Positions 1 to 13,200 of a DNA stretch of 64,000 nucleotides are shown here, piece by piece. Position 1 is the first letter of the stretch. Every line of letters starts with the position of its first letter. Source of the DNA: Hyaloperonospora brassicae. Its lineage: Eukaryota > Oomycota > Peronosporomycetes > Peronosporales > Peronosporaceae. The DNA is taken from positions 52,889 to 116,888 of the forward strand of contig CANTFL010000040.1 of assembly GCA_947650285.1 (NCBI GenBank), written 5' to 3'. Both the position numbers and the translations under genes were made by a program. The notes beneath the pieces are model-generated. The model ran no database searches. It was not told where the DNA came from and was given only the letters and a program-made list of their open reading frames with translations.

Positions 1-181
1 AGTGCTCCCACTGCGACTAAGAATCTGACTGCGACTTCAAATCAAACCCCGCCGGCGTCGGTATGGACTCGGCGAGTCATGACGCCGCCCGCTGCGGAAA
101 GGTAACGGGCCAAGTCGACGCATAAGCGCTGGTGGGCGCGAACATGCGGGTCCTCAAGTAGGACATCGTAATTAGAAATTG

Positions 182-280
182 AAGCGCCTACAACAACAGC
201 AGTAGCAACTGCAGTATCATCATCAACTGAGCAATAAGAATAGCAACTGCAGCACCTACAACAACAGCAACAACAAAAGG
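182..280. repeat. CAA/CAG-rich imperfect simple repeat
   Basis: Two similar blocks of the form CCTACAACAACAGC plus TAGCAACTGCAG, separated by a short CATCAT/AATAAG stretch. It looks like a degenerate trinucleotide tract with a local duplication. No coding role is evident. Confidence 0.6.
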
Positions 281-1817
281 GACTGAATTATTTTAATTAC
301 AATTAATTCATATCAAAAGCATTACAACCTACCGACTGTGTTTACGGCTGCAAACGATGATACCAAGACGAGTTTACGTCCTCATTTCTCGCGTCTGCGA
401 CCGCAACTGGTGACTGCAAGCGCTGCACGCCCGCGGTAGAACCCTGTCCGCGGCTTCACGAACATGGGGGGGTTGGTCACGGCCAAAGATTGGGTAAAGG
501 GAAATGATCAAGGACGTGTGGTTTTATGTGTGTCACATTGATTCAAGTATATTAGGACGTGGGGCATTTTTATTGTCGTGATTAAATGAGGCATGTTTTA
601 ATCTTCCTTCAGAATATCACGCAATAGGCTTGCCCACTTACACCGATGATGCTCGAAGAAAGCTCGAATTGACCCTGATTTAAATTGAGGCTCATCCTCA
701 GCGACACTGTCGCAGAGAGATGGGTCGTGGTGTGGGGCCAGTATCAGTGCTACCACGTGTAGGCTTAAAAGATGCTGCGCGCTTCCCCATTTCACATCCT
801 TGTGCATTTTGTAGATGCAAGTTTTTGTCTTCTCTCACATGAAGTGACGTTGCGAGCTGAATGAATGGTCATAAGTCACACTGCTTGCTAACATGTAGGC
901 TGCTTTTGATTGAGCGGGCGGCGTTGATGTACACCTTGTATACCTACTCATACGCTCTCGTAGTGCGTCGAGGAAGAGATATAATTTCATCCCATCTCCG
1001 TTTGGTTGCTCTGTGAGAAAGGCAGCACTTGTTGGTTTCGCCCATCTCATTTTAGCTTTCAGCGTATGAAGAGTTCGTCCATGCGCTGCGCGAACAAAGC
1101 CGCAATTGAAGCGGCTGAACGGAATCGTGCAGCCGGAGAGAAAGCGAATTGAGACTTGGCAGTAGTCGTCTCATCGCCTGCTGCTACCAAGAAGCAGCCT
1201 GAAATACCCAATTTTGCAGGCGCACGTGATCATACACGTGCAGCTTCTTTATCCACAGCTTCGGCTGTAGGCGGTAGTCCCATGGACGTTAAATTAAAAA
1301 AAAGGTTGTCTATTTGGGCATGTCGGACCCCGTCCGACTAAAAGTCACTCGGAAAGCCCGACTGTGAGGATGTGGTGCGCCATCTACGACTGCTGTGCCT
1401 CGTGTTAGTCTCGGTAAGACAGAGCTATGAAATGTTCGTTTAATCCGCCATGTCTGAGCACTCGTAGCGTGGACTTCATTAATCGCGCTCGTAGTCGTAT
1501 AATGCGAGTGAGCGCCATGAGTACGTGAGTTATCGTATTGCAGCTAATGACTCTTCGCGGAGTCATCGTAGCCGTATCAATACCACTAATTTTGGTGATC
1601 GCAGTGGCATTACGTATGTAGAAGAATGAGCAAGATGAGCAGGATCGCAAACTGTTACCATCAGCTCCTAAAATCAAGCTATGGATGCATTCTCAGTACA
1701 ATCTGAAGCAGTGATATGGTAATGTCACTATGGGTTGTCGAATCCTACTCTTCAATTCAAAATGACTTTATGGACGTGACGTAAGTGCGAGTGATTATTA
1801 GATTGAATATGAGTTTA

Positions 1818-1844
1818 CATCGATGTCTTTTTCAGACATCGATG
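1818..1844. repeat. Perfect 11-bp inverted repeat, 5-nt loop
   Basis: CATCGATGTCT and AGACATCGATG flank the loop TTTTC. The stem is perfect. It lies in decayed sequence without a neighbouring gene, so a terminator role is not supported. It may be a relic of an element end. Confidence 0.5.
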
Positions 1845-2553
1845 GTACCACGTCAACCGAAACCGGGTATTCAACTCGTTTTATGTACTTACACGACATT
1901 GCATGGCGCTCTTAGCCAGCTACTTATTCCAAATTAATCAGCTGCTGAGCCATGGACAGATAAGTCGACTCCTCAAATAAAACACAACGTAGAGAGCTCA
2001 CATACTACCGATATAGTCGTGAACTGGCCGATTCGCCGCATTACAATGTGTAGAAATAAGCGTGATTCGACGCTTCAAATGGTGATAATGGTCCTATCCT
2101 TTTCTGCTATCTCCATAGCATCCGAAGAATATTGATGAGATTTTTGTTAAAAAGAAGCCGTATGAGCGCCAAAGAGTCGTGTCATCCCTGTAGCGAGTCA
2201 AAGTATGGTCAAGTTGAGGTACTTGTGTGCGGATAAAGTCCCTGATGGAAACAGAGGTCCTTCGTATTCCACAAGAAAAATTTAGAAGCCAGTCGAGAAT
2301 ACCTTCTCGGGATTTCCTAACACTTAAGCCATAAACGTCGAGCACAAGAAAGAGGTCGCTCAGAATAGTAGTTCAAAAAGACATGTAGTGTTGTGTCTAG
2401 TGCTCCTTGTGCCACGGGTCTAGCTGGGTAATTGACAAGTACGGGTTCAATAGAATTAGAAAATCCTCCATGAAGGTGCTCGGACCACCGTGTTCGAATG
2501 GGCATATTTACGAATTACCATGTAGAGTAGTCTAGCCGAACTAGAGTTACCGA

Positions 2554-2829
2554 CTATCCAATCGTGAACCGCGTCTCTTGTAAAAATACCAAGTCACTGG
2601 ATCCCCGTGTTCCGCGCTGACGAAAATTAGTAAAGAAATTTGCGCAGCTTCTTGGATGGTTCGATAATTCCGCGATGTTCTGCGAGTAAAGACAGATTCT
2701 GTTTTCGGGTGGCAGCCGGGAAGTATTAACACAAATGACGACGATGTCGACGAAAGTCTGCCGTGGGGGGTCAAATAAAAGAAAACGTAGTATTGCTATT
2801 GGACGAGGTCTTTCTGTGTTATCAGTCAA
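2554..2829 (-). pseudogene. Possible LINE ORF2 endonuclease fragment (decayed)
   Basis: The minus-strand frame contains an N-terminal pattern typical of apurinic-like endonucleases of non-LTR retrotransposons: RICLYSQNIAEL, then DLVFLQETRF, where LQET is the conserved metal-binding region. The frame stops straight after this motif. The next frame downstream (2317-2505) has a GGFSNSIEPVLV stretch that could be the next block of the same fold, but stops and shifts separate them. The call rests on one good motif, so it is weak. Confidence 0.3.
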
Positions 2830-2849
2830 AAAAGGATGTCAAGCTGAAC

Positions 2850-3170
2850 AAAGTATAGAGTAAGCTCTTGGCGCAGCCGAAGTACCCTTAGTTGTTAGCG
2901 CTAAGAAGGTGCCTAAATCAGGCGATAAGTTCAATTGACAGCTGCAAGTTGGCAGGTTTGCAGATAATGCTTGCAACAGACGCAAGCATCTCTTCGTATA
3001 GGTAGAGAAGCATATCTTTGGTATGCGGCATCACCACATCAGTTATGACCATAACGAGGGAAAGCTGTGGTACTTATACACACATTACATTGAGTACTCC
3101 CCAAAGAAACAAGCCAGCAAGAGGTTTGACGACACTCGCACACAGCTTATCGGGCTGAAGATTACTTAGC
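2850..3170 (+). pseudogene. Possible Ty1/copia RNase H C-terminal fragment (decayed)
   Basis: Reading through stops on the plus strand gives DNACNRRKHLFV, then EKHIFGMRHHHI, then KKQASKRFDDTRTQLIGLK. The order resembles the end of copia RNase H: the DN..A block, KHI.(I/M)R.H.I, and the T.K....F..LR..LG tail. Several stops interrupt it. It is a degraded copia end on the plus strand and unrelated to the intact copia copy at 9963-14765. Weak call by eye. Confidence 0.3.
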
Positions 3171-6100
3171 CGTCTCTAACGGTGGATACTGTCAGTCGTT
3201 TACACGAAATGTAACCAGTCTGACCAACTAACGTCACGGACCATCCCGTGCACAGCTTCCGAAGTTTATCATCGGCGTGTGTGGTGTGTTGCCGGATCAC
3301 AGGTAATTGATATTCACCGTTGATGGCTTGTATTAAGATTGCAGGGTAGCATCCGGCATCGAGGCGAGGTAAAAACTGGATACGGCAGTTCAACGACAAA
3401 AGTCGTCATGTCCAACGCACAGAGAGCTATCACCGCGGTTTGGACTTATGGTCCAACTGCCATAGTATCCAGTACTGAACCCATGACTTGGTGCTGTCTG
3501 AACCAGCTCCGGATCGCTGCTGTGTTTGCTGAAATTTGTTCCGTGATATCTGGCACGGCCGTAGACGCTACTGTAGCAGACGCGGTGTGGGTATCATGTG
3601 CGCTATCTTTGCTCGCATGGTATCAGTGCGGTCATCATGAGATCGTTAGTGATCCATTGGTGCCAGGATCCCAAAGCTATCTGGACACTCTATGCGATCA
3701 AATAGGCGATTGACGGGACAGTGGAAAACTTTTATCTTAGTCTGATTCTGCTATGATGCCTGATGAGTCATAAATCTTTTACATTCGCATTATCTCGCTC
3801 CACTGGAAGCGTAGCATTAGCGGCTCAGGGTGACGTAGTTATATCTTCTCCAGCCAGACCATTTATGTTCATAGGACTTATTAATTTACCGTACTTTTTG
3901 CCATAGTTTATCTAATTTCTTAAAGTGCAGCTGTCCGAATCATGGGGGCATGGACGCAGAACGACCGCCGGAACAGATCAGAAGACACTGGCGAAACAGA
4001 GCAGGCGGCAAGCGTGGAATGTTGCGTAACTTCGATCCCAGGGCCTTTCATCCAGCTCAACATACATCTCGCCTGATATAGTCGCAGCGTGCTGGACCTT
4101 GCAGTCGATCGCAGTCTTTGTTTTCGAAGTTATTTTGGCTAATCAGCGTGTAAATGGTTTTAGTTTGTACCTTTACTTCGTTACTTACGCTGTTGCGCGG
4201 TTCGCCGCAGCACTTGCGGGCGATACTCGTACTCCTACCGCAGCAATCGTTTATATTTGTTTACTAGAGTAAAACGTTCCCCATCACTACTAGTCTCATG
4301 TTCAATAGCCTCTTCGATTGCATGGCTGGTCCTCGAAGAAACAATCACGATAAGTTGCGGCAGCTCGATTAGTCTTCGCGGCTGCCGGACTAAGTACGCC
4401 ACCCGCTATTGGGCTGCTCCTTGTGATAGAGCCAACGCACGCGCGATCGCAAGCGATGATATCGATTGCGGAAAATTTTAGCATCCGTGTCTGTTTCTGG
4501 ACCCACCGTGGCGACCGGGGACCACAACCCATTAAAACCTTCTGCTCACGAACCGCTCACATGCACTGGACACATTCCTACGAAAATGCGGAAGGAGCTG
4601 GCTTAAACTGAACTGCGGCCGGTTTTTTATTTCAGGCCATTCGTATCCTTAGTCGGGTGAGGTGACTGCTAGCTGAATTTGGTCGTGTTCAGTGCGCTGG
4701 GCTTGACAGGAGACGTCAAAACCAATTAATGTGACTTATTATCCTTAAATTAGTGGTCGACTGCGGATGACTTCGCAACATCTCTATAGATTCAGTCGTG
4801 AGCACAGTCTCAGTTACCGCGGGACGCTAGTCCCACGTTTTCTTGTGTGCGTTAGGGTCAAACACTCGGTCGATGTCGGACCAGAAGTACGAGAAGCAGT
4901 AGCTCCTGATGAGATTCTACCAATAGGGGTAGAGCTAGTGCGATCCTTCGCTTGCTAAGTCCGGTGAAGTTTCTGCAATACCTTCGTTAATAGAGGGCTG
5001 TATTCGTCTGTCTTCAACTTTGCCGTGGTCGCCACCAGAGTATCCGCCGATGCAGAGACATGCTGCTAGCAACCTGCAACGTCCAATTTTGTTGAAATTC
5101 TACTCAATGACGTACTGAAGAGCTGTCTGTACGCATGGATGCTCACGGTGATACTCTACTCAAAAGTGTGAAACAATTCCACAGCACCTGAAACACGAGT
5201 GATGAAGCGAGTATTAGGTGATCAGGGAACGCGTTAATAGTGCAGAATATGGAATAGGAATATTGTCGTATCGAAGGTCGCGATTTGCGTAGTTATCTAA
5301 AGTTGTTTGGGACATGGCACCGTGTTGAAGTTTTATGAAAACGATGGAAGCATACGTCATCAAGCCGTGGGAGCAACCACGAGTCATGATTGTTACCAAA
5401 AAGGACACACTGGAGGTCAATATTGCTTGAACCGAGCTAGCCGCCCCTTCATTGACCCGAAACCTCGCTTGGTCGTGGCATAGATGGAAACCGGATGACA
5501 TAGTCGGTAGCGAAGGAGCAGTAGTGTCGTCGCGCTTTATGGTGGCAAGAAAAAGAAACTGAAGACACTCCACGAGAAGCGGAATCAACTTCACATACCA
5601 GCTTGCAGTAGCTTATTGGTAAGGCACAAATGAAATGTGTTGTCTCGTGATTGATAGGTTAGCTTGACACGTTCGACAGGTTCCCGACATTTGACATCGG
5701 GTTCCGTCTCTCCTTAACGGCAGAACAAGATTTGTAGAATCAACGTCTTCTCACCGATGTACTGAGGCATGCGCGAGTACGGAGGTACACTTACAATTAT
5801 CGTTTCTTTCAGGTAAGCTGGAAAAATTAAACACAATTACCCGCTCAGCCCGCAGGCGCGTGTAGACCAGACACTCAAGTGCTGACGGAAGAATGACGCC
5901 CTCCATATCCATGCCGAAAGAGCCTTCTATTCCAGCAAAACCTTTCGGCGCAGATCAACATCCGTTTTCTCCAGACACGTCCTAGTGGATGTACGGATCT
6001 GTATCGCCCTGCGGTCATCCAGTCCACCCAAATCTGAAGCACCGGATCCGGATTAGTCGCATGGCCCGACTCGACCAACCTGGAATCTAGTTGGCTATTG

Positions 6101-9100
6101 AGCGCTTGGGAAACTTAGTTTTTTTGGCTGTTTAAGTCGCTCGAGTCGGTGAAACGGACTGTGTCAGATATTGGAACTATTAAATTGGCGGCCTTCGGTA
6201 GGCAAAATTCGTCAAGTTCCGGTCGGCAATACTCTCCGAGTCCCGGACGGAAAAATTAAACAGATTACGATTAGCTTAAATTGTTGATGATGGCGTTTCA
6301 TTAAAGTTCGTTGACCGCATCTGCGTACGAAAGACAAACTGATGTCTCTTAATGACGAGGCTCGCGACCATGTCCCGCACCAGTCTTTACCGAATTTGAG
6401 GCGCATGAGTGAGACCTTACCACCGCCGCTGTCTCAACCCGACTACTCGGTATTCCTTGACCTGGGAGTCCCCTAAACATTCTCAACGATCTTCCTAGTC
6501 GGCTGAATCGCAGCGCAGTGAATGTCGCTGCCGTCGGCAGTGCGCGTGAGCTGTTGACACCCTTCTTTGTGTCACGATTATTTTTCTGCGTACGAGGTAA
6601 CAGATATGTAAGCTAAACCGAGAATTGATACTTCTCTTCAGGCATAGGGCGATGTGATACAGATACACATAGCGGATATTATCCGTGCAAAAGCAAGTCG
6701 TGTGCTTTTGTATATATAATACCAACAATACGGCTAAAATCTAGCATCTCATCGTCGGTCTCTGTTAAGTCCTGCGCGTCTCAGGTCAAATTTTGGGATC
6801 AAGAATAATAATAGGGTCATCCTGAAGATACGGCAGCACCGATTACTGCGCTGCCACTGGCTTCGGCATCATTACTGACTGCAAATAGGTGTGATGATGG
6901 ACTAGGTACCTAATGCTAGATGCAATGAGTATTAAGCTTACAACGAGATGGTGGGAAGGGCTCAAAACGTCTTGATGAATTCATGGTTTTGCGGTAGACG
7001 TTTAATTTTGAAAACTGCAAGTTTAAAGGCGGATTAAAAACAACATCTTCACAAAGAAGAGCATCAGTGGTTGGCTTGTACGACAGTCTTGATTTTATAT
7101 TTTTCACCCGTTTACAGCGTTAACGCGGTAGACTTGGACAACGCGTTGATGCGTGATCCTTCTCTTTTATTCGCGGATGTAATTCGATAATTGGTATTTT
7201 GAGCTTAGAGAAGTGACTCAATGAAACTTACTTAATCACTGATAATTCTTCGCCAGATCGCTGTCACAAAAGACATATCTGGAAATCAATTGGACTCAAT
7301 AGAATTCTGTTTGCCATTTCATGATGTTTCGATCCAGTTGAGTACCTCTGTACGTGTTACACGGTGCAAACACGTTTGATTGTCGAGTACAAGAAAAATT
7401 GAGTTGGTTGTTTGATGCAAAATGTGAAGTTAAGTCTTGCGCTTAGAGATAGCTGGATTATCATTGCAATCGCAGCAATACACGGACTCATAATGTATGC
7501 CAACGCTAAGTTTGCAGTGACCGATGCTAGAGTTATATATATGTGATTGCTTTTAGCCATGCGTGCTTCCCAATCTTATTTATTGCTAGGATCTTCAGGG
7601 CATATTTTCGTATATCATATATAAATAAATCTCTTCGATCGATTGATTCCAATTTCGACATAATATGCCAAAGCTTGATGCTTCTATCTTCTCCTGTATT
7701 ATATAATACGCAGATCCAGAAGCGACGCCAAACTACATACTTAGAGAATGATTCATGCAACTAATTTGTCCCATTTCTTGCTAGAATGTCCTTTGCCGGA
7801 TTATGTGTTTATAACAACAAATAAGTGCGTATTTTTGTCGATCAGGTATCTCCTTACAATATGCTTATGTACTATTTGATACCCATTAATATGCTTAGAT
7901 ATACTATAGTCCATCACCTCGGTAGACTAATGGTCCCAATTCTACGGCAAATTGCAGTCATCATAAACAATGGCATTCTGGCCGCTGGATCGAATGTACC
8001 CCAAAAAACTTTTTCTTTACTTGTCAATTCACTAATGTCAAAAATTAGGGCTTACCATTGAATGCCTTTTTTTACCATAAGTCTTCAACTCGTACCACCT
8101 ACATTTTTTGGGTTTGCCTTTGTCGATATTACCTCGATTAAATCTCTTGGATCATCTATTTCTGCCTAAGTGCATCCATTCTATCGGTTAATGCCTATCA
8201 AATCATGCTTTCAATCGTGACCGTAAAATGTCTTGAACGCTGAGTGGCTATTGTAATTTTTCCCGTGGACATTCTTGTCATTCATCTACCGAATGAGAGA
8301 GAGAGACCGTGTTTCAGTGACACATTGGCTACACAAATATATATTCACAAGGGATGTACTTCTGGTCAGGCAATCGAAGTTCCGTTTATATCTTTTAAAT
8401 TCTAAGTAGCATCATGCTGCTACATTTTCCTTCCTCATTTGGATATACATCCAGGGTATAAGGATGACGCTTTCAAAAGACTGAAATTACCGTGGAGCAT
8501 CTCATTAAGATTTCTCACCAATCTCAAAAGACTAAACACGTTGCCATTGAATCCGAGGTATTTTTGCGAAATAACACTAGAAAATTTGAGTAAATTTCGA
8601 TTTCAAATGGTATGATGCAACTTTTGCTCCGCACATGATGACATCTGCCATCAAATCTATGTTGTCGTCATTGGCCTCGAACACGCATGTTCGTACTAAC
8701 TTTCCCCTATTTTTTCTATTTCTTGATGCTCAACATCAATTCTCCGATGTCGTTACCTTAAGTGTTGTCGGCATTAAAGTATTGTGTGCAATCATTGCGG
8801 CGCATGCTATCTTCAAGACCATGTGCAACACGTCCTCTTCATCTCGTCAAGAAAATATTGATATCAACCGCAAAAACCTGACTTCAACTTCACATGCGAC
8901 GCCTCATCTCATTCCTTCCATCAATCACGACGAGAACGTCGTCAAAGGCATCTCCTGAATATGAAATAGATAGAGGGCGGTAATTTATAGACGATTTAAA
9001 ATGCTACACGCAAGGCAACAATGAGTTACGATTTGTTCTCTATTGATTATTAAATTCACATTTACTATGTATTCAGCATAGCCCATACATACACAATCAC

Positions 9101-9628
9101 GGCATAATTGTGATGCTTACGATAGCCTGGTGTTGCCAAAATGCGTACATGCCCCCAAAGTTCCAAAGCATCGAATTTGATATCTGTCGGCTTCACGTCA
9201 AACATCATTTTGTAAACCATTTATTGTAGCCTTTGTTATATATGCAGTTATAAGAAGAAATTGCAATTTGCACAGCTTCGGTGATGGGCACACTTCTTAC
9301 CAGATTAATGGCAATTAATTGTACCGATGTAGTGCAAGGGTGTGTGCTCTTGAACCCACGCACACGGCGCGTGCAGGAATTAGAAATTGTAAGTTATTTG
9401 AGCAAGAAATTGCTCATAGTCAGGAAAGAGTTAAAATGTATTGAGTATCGTTATTTTTTTAAAGTAAATATTCTAACTTACATGAACTAGATTTTATAGT
9501 CCACAACTATATAGCGAGATGCAGAATCTCGCTAATCACCCATTGTGCAAGTTCAGCAGCGTGCGGTGATTTTATGATTAACATCTTGGCCCAAGTTCAC
9601 CAATACTGTAGTGGAGCGGTGCTGATCA

Positions 9629-9949
9629 TCACCGATATAGGTAACCTACTTTCAATATTGACTCGCAACCCGAATGTTTTTGTAAAATCTCATCACTTAA
9701 GACAATATTTATATCAACACAATTCGTGCCAATGACATGCAACAGGCTCACGCCGTTACAAGCATAGACCAGATTTTGCACTAAAAATCCTACGTGGTAC
9801 ATTATATTTCTCGGCATGGCCATCAGTGATGATGTATACTCAGATAGTTTATACGAGGCTGTTTCGGCCGAACTTTTACATGTTCGATGCCATGCGCGCG
9901 TACCATTTTGAATTGTGCATAAGGAATTCTCGACAATTTTCTCAGTCAT
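9629..9949 (-). pseudogene. Possible decayed copia RNase H fragment on minus strand
   Basis: A 106-codon minus-strand frame contains RNIMYHVGFLVQNLV, then VSLLHVIGTNCVDI. The spacing resembles the copia RNase H end (KH.D.R.HF..ELV, then HV.T....DI.T). It abuts the 5' LTR of the intact copia element by 13 bases. If the call is right, the younger copia landed inside an older copia of opposite orientation. Confidence 0.25.
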
Positions 9950-9957
9950 AGTTTGTT

Positions 9958-9962
9958 CTACT
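9958..9962. repeat. 5-bp target-site duplication CTACT, left copy
   Basis: CTACT directly precedes the 5' LTR and recurs directly after the 3' LTR at 14766-14770. Five bases is the normal duplication size for copia integrases. Confidence 0.9.
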
Positions 9963-10216
9963 TGTTGATGGGTGCACTGTCAATGCACGGTCAACAAAGC
10001 CAACTGTGATTTGCTACGCACAAGTGACAAGACAGCGATGATACGACAGGGTGTAAACGGTTCACGTGCAGTCTGATGATTCTAGAACTACCTTGAGTGT
10101 ATGTTCTAGAATCCATCAAGATCAGGGAAAGCTACAAGGTAGAAGAAGATAACACGACGAGTAAGTTCATAGGAAAACTAATTCAATACACTTTCCAATT
10201 TTCCTTCGACATAACA
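9963..10216 (+). repeat. 5' LTR of copia element (254 bp)
   Basis: Begins TG and ends CA. Identical by eye to 14512-14765. It contains two TTCTAGAA palindromes (10080-10087 and 10104-10111) nested in an 11-bp inverted repeat, which match the core heat-shock-element form TTCnnGAA. Confidence 0.95.
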
Positions 10217-10231
10217 GGTTATGAGCCCAAG
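10217..10231 (+). other. Candidate primer-binding site, half-tRNA type
   Basis: GGTTATGAGCCC follows the LTR with no gap. Its complement, GGGCTCATAACC, looks like the anticodon arm of a methionine tRNA (CAT anticodon in the loop) rather than a tRNA 3' end. Drosophila copia is known to prime from an initiator-tRNA-Met half molecule. That the same holds here is inference. Confidence 0.55.
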
Positions 10232-10262
10232 AGCTTAAGGACCCCTGCCAGAAGCCAGTACG

Positions 10263-13200
10263 ATGAAGAAACCCGATGACCTGCTTGGAACAGACAACTA
10301 CTTCCATTGGGAATTCAATATGAAGATGACACTTGCGAGGAAGGGCCTGCTAGAGCACATCTTGGAAGTGAAGTCGGAGCAGGAGATGACGGAGGATTGG
10401 AAGGTCAAGGACATGAAGGCGTTTGCTATTATTGCTCAAGGGATCGAAGTAAAGCATCAGACGAAGATCCGACATGCTCGCACTGCGAAGGAAGCATGGG
10501 AAACACTACGCGACTACTACAACAAGACAAACCTTCAGAATCCAGTGGCACTGACACGTCGATTGCACGAATTTCGTATGGATGAGGGAGGCGACATGGT
10601 GAGCCACCTCGACCGTTTCGATGAACTTGTTTTGAGTATGGAGGCGGTGGGCGATACCATGGACGACGCACGCCAGATGACAGTTCTGCTGAGTAGCTTA
10701 CCGGCAGAGTATGAGATGATTGTGTCCATCATTGAGAATTCCATGGGTGTGACGATGGTGGATATGAAAGAAAAGCTGTTGAAGGAACACAAGAAGAAGC
10801 AGCAGCAAGAGGTCTCCGAAGGAGCTTTCCGCGTTGGTCGTGGAGGCCATAAACAGGATCGTGGTCGTGGAATGCGCAAACAACGTGGTGCAGAAGAGAG
10901 CTGGAAGAAGAAACAGCCGTTTCGTGGGAAGTGTCACCGCTGTAACAAGATCGGACACAAGCAGTTTGAGTGCCGATCTGCCACCAAGAATGATGGAAAT
11001 GAAATGGCATTCACGGCCACAAACGGATTAAAAAAAGGATGGTTGTTGGACAGCGGCGCCTCGTCACATATGACCCCAGCCGAAGAAGATTTCTTTGAGT
11101 ACGAGAAATTGAGAGAAGCCATTCAAGTTCGCGTTGCCGATGGTGCGGTCATGAATGCAATTGGACGAGGAAGCATTCGATTTCGCTGTACGAATGGTAC
11201 AGCAGTGACTGTGAATGAAGTATTGCACATTCCAACGCTGGACAGACGACTACTAGCGGTGCCCAAGATCGTCCAGCGTGGGTACAACGTTCGATTCGGT
11301 GAAAAATACTGCGGTATCTACAAGGATAATGTGTTGATGATTTCTGCGAAGCGCATGAGAAGCGTGTACACTCTTGATGTGGAATATGAGCACGCGATGT
11401 TGGTAGAACATGAAGACGCTGGTAACAAGTGGGAGCTGTGGCATGCACGAATGGGTCACATTAGCCACAACAAGTTTAAAAAGACAAAGGAGGCTACGGA
11501 AGGACTACCGAATGTAGTACCTGACACGAACAAGAATTTGTGTGGAGGGTGTCTACAAGGGAAACTGTGTGTCGCGAGTTTTCCACAAGAGTCGAAGACA
11601 AAGACAACGCAGCCACTGCAGCTTATTCACTCTGACGTCATGGGCCCTATGAAGAACCCAACTCCTGGTGGGTCACGATACGTATTGTCTCTCGTGGACG
11701 ATTTTTCAAGATTAGTGACTGTATTTTTTCAGAAGTCCAAGAGTGAAGTACTGTCGAAGTTCATTGAATTTCGGACCGAGATGGAGCAGCAGTATGGATT
11801 TCGAATTAAGGCCATACGTACTGACAATGGCGGTGAATACAAAAACAAGAGGTTTGCTTCGTACTGCAAGAAACACGGCATCATCCATTAGAAGACAGTA
11901 CCCTACAGTCCTCAACAAAACGGTGTTGCTGAACGGATGAACCGTACGATTGTTGAGACGGCCAGAAGCATGATGCATTACAAGCGGGTGGCAAAGAAGT
12001 GGTGGGCCGAAGCTGTGAATACGGCGGTGCATTTACTTAACAGAACCACGAGCTGCAATCACGAGGAGAAGACTCCTTTTGAACTGTGCTTTAAGACGAA
12101 GCCCGAAATTTCTCACCTACGTGTATTAGGTTCACTTGGATACGCACATATCGATGACTGAAAGCGCACGAAATTCGACGCGAAAGGGTTTCGCTGCATG
12201 CTGTTAGGATATGCAAGACACACCAAGGGTTACAGGGTGCTTGATCTGGAGACTGGTACGATCAAGATCAGTCGTTCGACCGCGTTAGATGAACGTGAAG
12301 TTAGTAACATTTACGAAGACAATCCGGTTGTACCACACCCGAAGATGATAATAATACGACAAGATGACGATGACGGAGATCAACCAAGTAACTTGCAACA
12401 AGATGGTGATGAAGATGTTGAAATGGAAGAGCACGAAATTGTCGAAGATGTGGAGATGGAAGTACTGAGTTCTGACAATGACATCAGTAACACACCTTCG
12501 AGTGAGACAAGCAATCATTATCTTGCAAGAAATATGAACAACGAACAACATCAACACACTTCCCAAGTAATTCAACAAGGACCTCGTCACCAAGAACTCG
12601 AATTACACAATCCGCACGACTCTGGAGCGATGGTGTTCCGTCCACAACTTAAGCGTCGTTCCGGTCGCGAGCATCAGTATCGTGTTCTTACTGACGATGC
12701 CAGTGGGAGAAGTGAATCCGGACCACGAGGAGGTGTTGATGAAATGCTACCAATTGAGCAACCTGTTCAGCTCTTGTTGGAAGACAATAACACTAGTACC
12801 ACAACAGAAAACAGCATTGTGCCATACAATGAAAACCATGAAGCCAGTGGGAGTGAAGATGACGAACCTCCTTCCAAGCGATCGCGAATAAACAGCGATG
12901 TGGCATTGATAGCAGAAGTTGCCATGATAGCTCGTGATTTACCTGGCTCTTATGCGGAGGCAGTGAATGGACCTGACAGATACCAATGGATTAAAGCTAT
13001 TGAGAATGAATTTGCGGCTCATGAGCGTAACAAGACGTGGACACCAATTGTACGCAAGCCTGGAATGAAACCAATTGGATCGAAGTGGGTATGGGCAAAA
13101 AAGAGTGATGGTCGATACAAAGCACGACTTGTGGCGCTCGGATTCCTGCAACAATATGGTATCAAATTTTTCGAGACGTACGCGGCTGTCGCCAGTATGA

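Larger units (their letters stand above)
1..9962. other. Decayed, gene-poor region rich in TE relics
   Basis: No reading frame here exceeds about 126 codons, and none has a convincing domain, promoter or splice structure. The sequence becomes AT-rich from about 6.5 to 9.6 kb. A few stretches still translate into recognisable retroelement fragments when frames are read through stops, and these are listed separately. The remainder shows nothing I can assign. The composition is consistent with old transposons eroded by point mutation and small indels (inference). Confidence 0.6.

Noticed and set aside
5340..5600. Plus-strand reading KPWEQPRVMIVTKKD, faintly like gypsy RT (P.ASP...V.KKDG)
   Set aside because: Only one short block fits and the following sequence does not match the RT order.
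8635..8958. 107-codon plus-strand frame in the AT-rich desert
   Set aside because: Hydrophobic stretch but no start context, promoter or neighbour support; probably a chance frame in decayed DNA.
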